Assembly: GCA_945872325.1 (NCBI GenBank)
Contig: CAMBZY010000229.1
Span: 1 to 5,815 of the forward strand
DNA: 5,815 nucleotides
Direction of reading: 5' to 3'
DNA from: Candidatus Kuenenia stuttgartensis
GTDB taxonomy: Bacteria; Planctomycetota; Planctomycetia; Isosphaerales; Isosphaeraceae
Each line of letters begins with the position of its first letter. Position 1 is the first letter of the stretch. The notes beneath the pieces were generated by a model, which ran no database searches, was not told where the DNA came from, and saw only the letters and a list, made by a program, of their open reading frames with translations. Made by a program: the position numbers and the translations under genes. Shown here piece after piece: positions 4,976 through 5,815 of this stretch.

Positions 4976-5815
4976 ATGAACATAGAAGATTCAGACGAAC
5001 TCAAAGTCTCTGAATCTTCCTCTGTTTCAGCCCAAGATCATACGCAACTTATTGTTGAGCCAGAGAATCAGGTTTCGGTAACCGTTGAGGATCTCGTCGC
5101 TTTTCTCGACCAGGATTTGGATCCTGCCCGGACCCAACTGGTGATGGAGCAGATTCGCACAGACCCCGGGCTCCGTACAGAAGCCGTGGCCCTTCAGTCC
5201 ACCTGGGACATGCTTGACCTTCTGCCGAGGGAATCTCCAAGCATCGGGGTGACAGAACAGGCGGCTAAAATCATTGAGGCTGATGCAGCCAGTCAGTGGC
5301 AGAGATCGATCGCTGTCCGAACTCTGGCTTTTTTGATGAGCATCTGCCTCGTATTTTCAGGCTGGTATGCAGGTCGAAATTTGCCTGAAAAAGGACGTCT
5401 GGAGTTGATCAAATCGATTGATCAACTGACGTTTCTCGATATGTTGAGAGTGGCGGCTGAGCCATTTTTTCTTGAGAAGCTGGCGAACGACCCGCGTGCA
5501 ACCGTTTTTGATCAGATTCGGCCGTTGAACAGGTCAGACATTGTTCAGTCTGTCTCTGAAAAACGTAAGCCTCCGACAGATTCCACCGGTTGGGAAGAGC
5601 TTGAAGCTGAACGTCAGCGATACCTTGATCTACCAACATCTTCACGCGAACCACTCGGCAAGATGTCTGATATGGTTCAGGCGATGGCTGAACAGGATCA
5701 ATATAAAGTTTTTTCAAGGCTTTTCGGGCTGGCCTGCTGGTATGACAATTTGACGGATCAGGAACGAAAGAACTTTGATCGACAGAGCGGTCAGCAGAGG
5801 TGGAACAAGGCCGTC
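4976..5815 (+). CDS. Single-pass membrane protein with anti-sigma-like N-terminus, 3'-truncated by the window edge
   Basis: The frame stays open for 280 codons from ATG 4976 to the last base of the window. No earlier start is credible: an in-frame TGA lies at 4940-4942 and only non-standard codons lie between. Residues 1-37 are acidic and low in complexity. Residues 38-85 (VEDLVAFLDQDLDP through STWDMLDLLPR) look like the helical N-terminal domain of anti-sigma factors and related planctomycete proteins, but lack the zinc-binding His-x3-Cys-x2-Cys motif. One hydrophobic segment follows (about 116-131, ending GWYAG), which would put the N-terminus in the cytoplasm and the rest outside. Residues 140-280 are predicted helical and charged, with no motif I recognise. 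An anti-sigma or membrane-sensor role is inferred; no sigma factor gene is next to it here, although one could lie to the right. Co-transcription with the gene at 4420 is likely. Confidence 0.8.
   Translation, partial: MNIEDSDELKVSESSSVSAQDHTQLIVEPENQVSVTVEDLVAFLDQDLDPARTQLVMEQIRTDPGLRTEAVALQSTWDMLDLLPRESPSIGVTEQAAKIIEADAASQWQRSIAVRTLAFLMSICLVFSGWYAGRNLPEKGRLELIKSIDQLTFLDMLRVAAEPFFLEKLANDPRATVFDQIRPLNRSDIVQSVSEKRKPPTDSTGWEELEAERQRYLDLPTSSREPLGKMSDMVQAMAEQDQYKVFSRLFGLACWYDNLTDQERKNFDRQSGQQRWNKAV
5403..5427 (+). repeat. Perfect 10-bp inverted repeat inside the membrane-protein gene
   Basis: AGTTGATCAA (5403-5412) and TTGATCAACT (5418-5427) are exact complements around ATCGA. It encodes part of the segment just after the membrane helix (residues 143-151). 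It could be a DNA site or an mRNA hairpin, or simply reflect codon choice. Confidence 0.6.

Noticed and set aside
1..5815. CRISPR array, transposon ends, tRNA or rRNA
   Set aside because: I saw no regularly spaced repeats, no transposase-like frame, no terminal repeats and no tRNA-like cloverleaf on either strand.

Overview
The window looks like ordinary chromosomal sequence from a Gram-negative-type bacterium with moderate GC (low-to-mid fifties by eye). Multi-EF-hand proteins, an exported cyclophilin, a ~370-residue stand-alone transaldolase and a membrane protein with an anti-sigma-like N-terminus together suggest a member of the Planctomycetota. That is inference from gene style; nothing in the sequence proves it. 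There is no phage, transposon, CRISPR, rRNA or tRNA.

Layout. (1) 1-561, +: 3' part of an EF-hand calcium-binding protein, running off the left edge. (2) 710-1291, +: exported cyclophilin-type peptidyl-prolyl isomerase. (3) 1470-1781, +: seven-iron ferredoxin FdxA, closed by a strong intrinsic terminator (1816-1850). (4) 1872-2846, +: alpha/beta hydrolase with a complete Ser-Asp-His triad, whose ribosome-binding region starts only nine bases after the terminator's T-run. (5) 4026-2902, -: transaldolase, convergent with the hydrolase; the two share a hairpin over the hydrolase stop codon that is an intrinsic terminator on the minus strand. (6) 4027-4419: divergent regulatory region with a consensus TATAAT box and a cluster of GATTGT repeats. 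(7) 4420-4908, +: small exported protein of unknown function. (8) 4976-5815, +: 5' part of a single-pass membrane protein with an anti-sigma-like N-terminal region, running off the right edge.

The genes do not form one pathway. Ferredoxin (electron transfer), transaldolase (pentose phosphate pathway) and cyclophilin (folding of exported proteins) are housekeeping functions. Genes 7 and 8 may be co-transcribed, since 67 bases separate them and no strong terminator lies between. The interest is mainly in non-coding structure: three TTGGT/ACCAA inverted repeats at gene boundaries, a terminator abutting a ribosome-binding site, hairpins over several stop codons, and the repeat-rich region between tal and gene 7. 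I see no convincing new multi-gene system.
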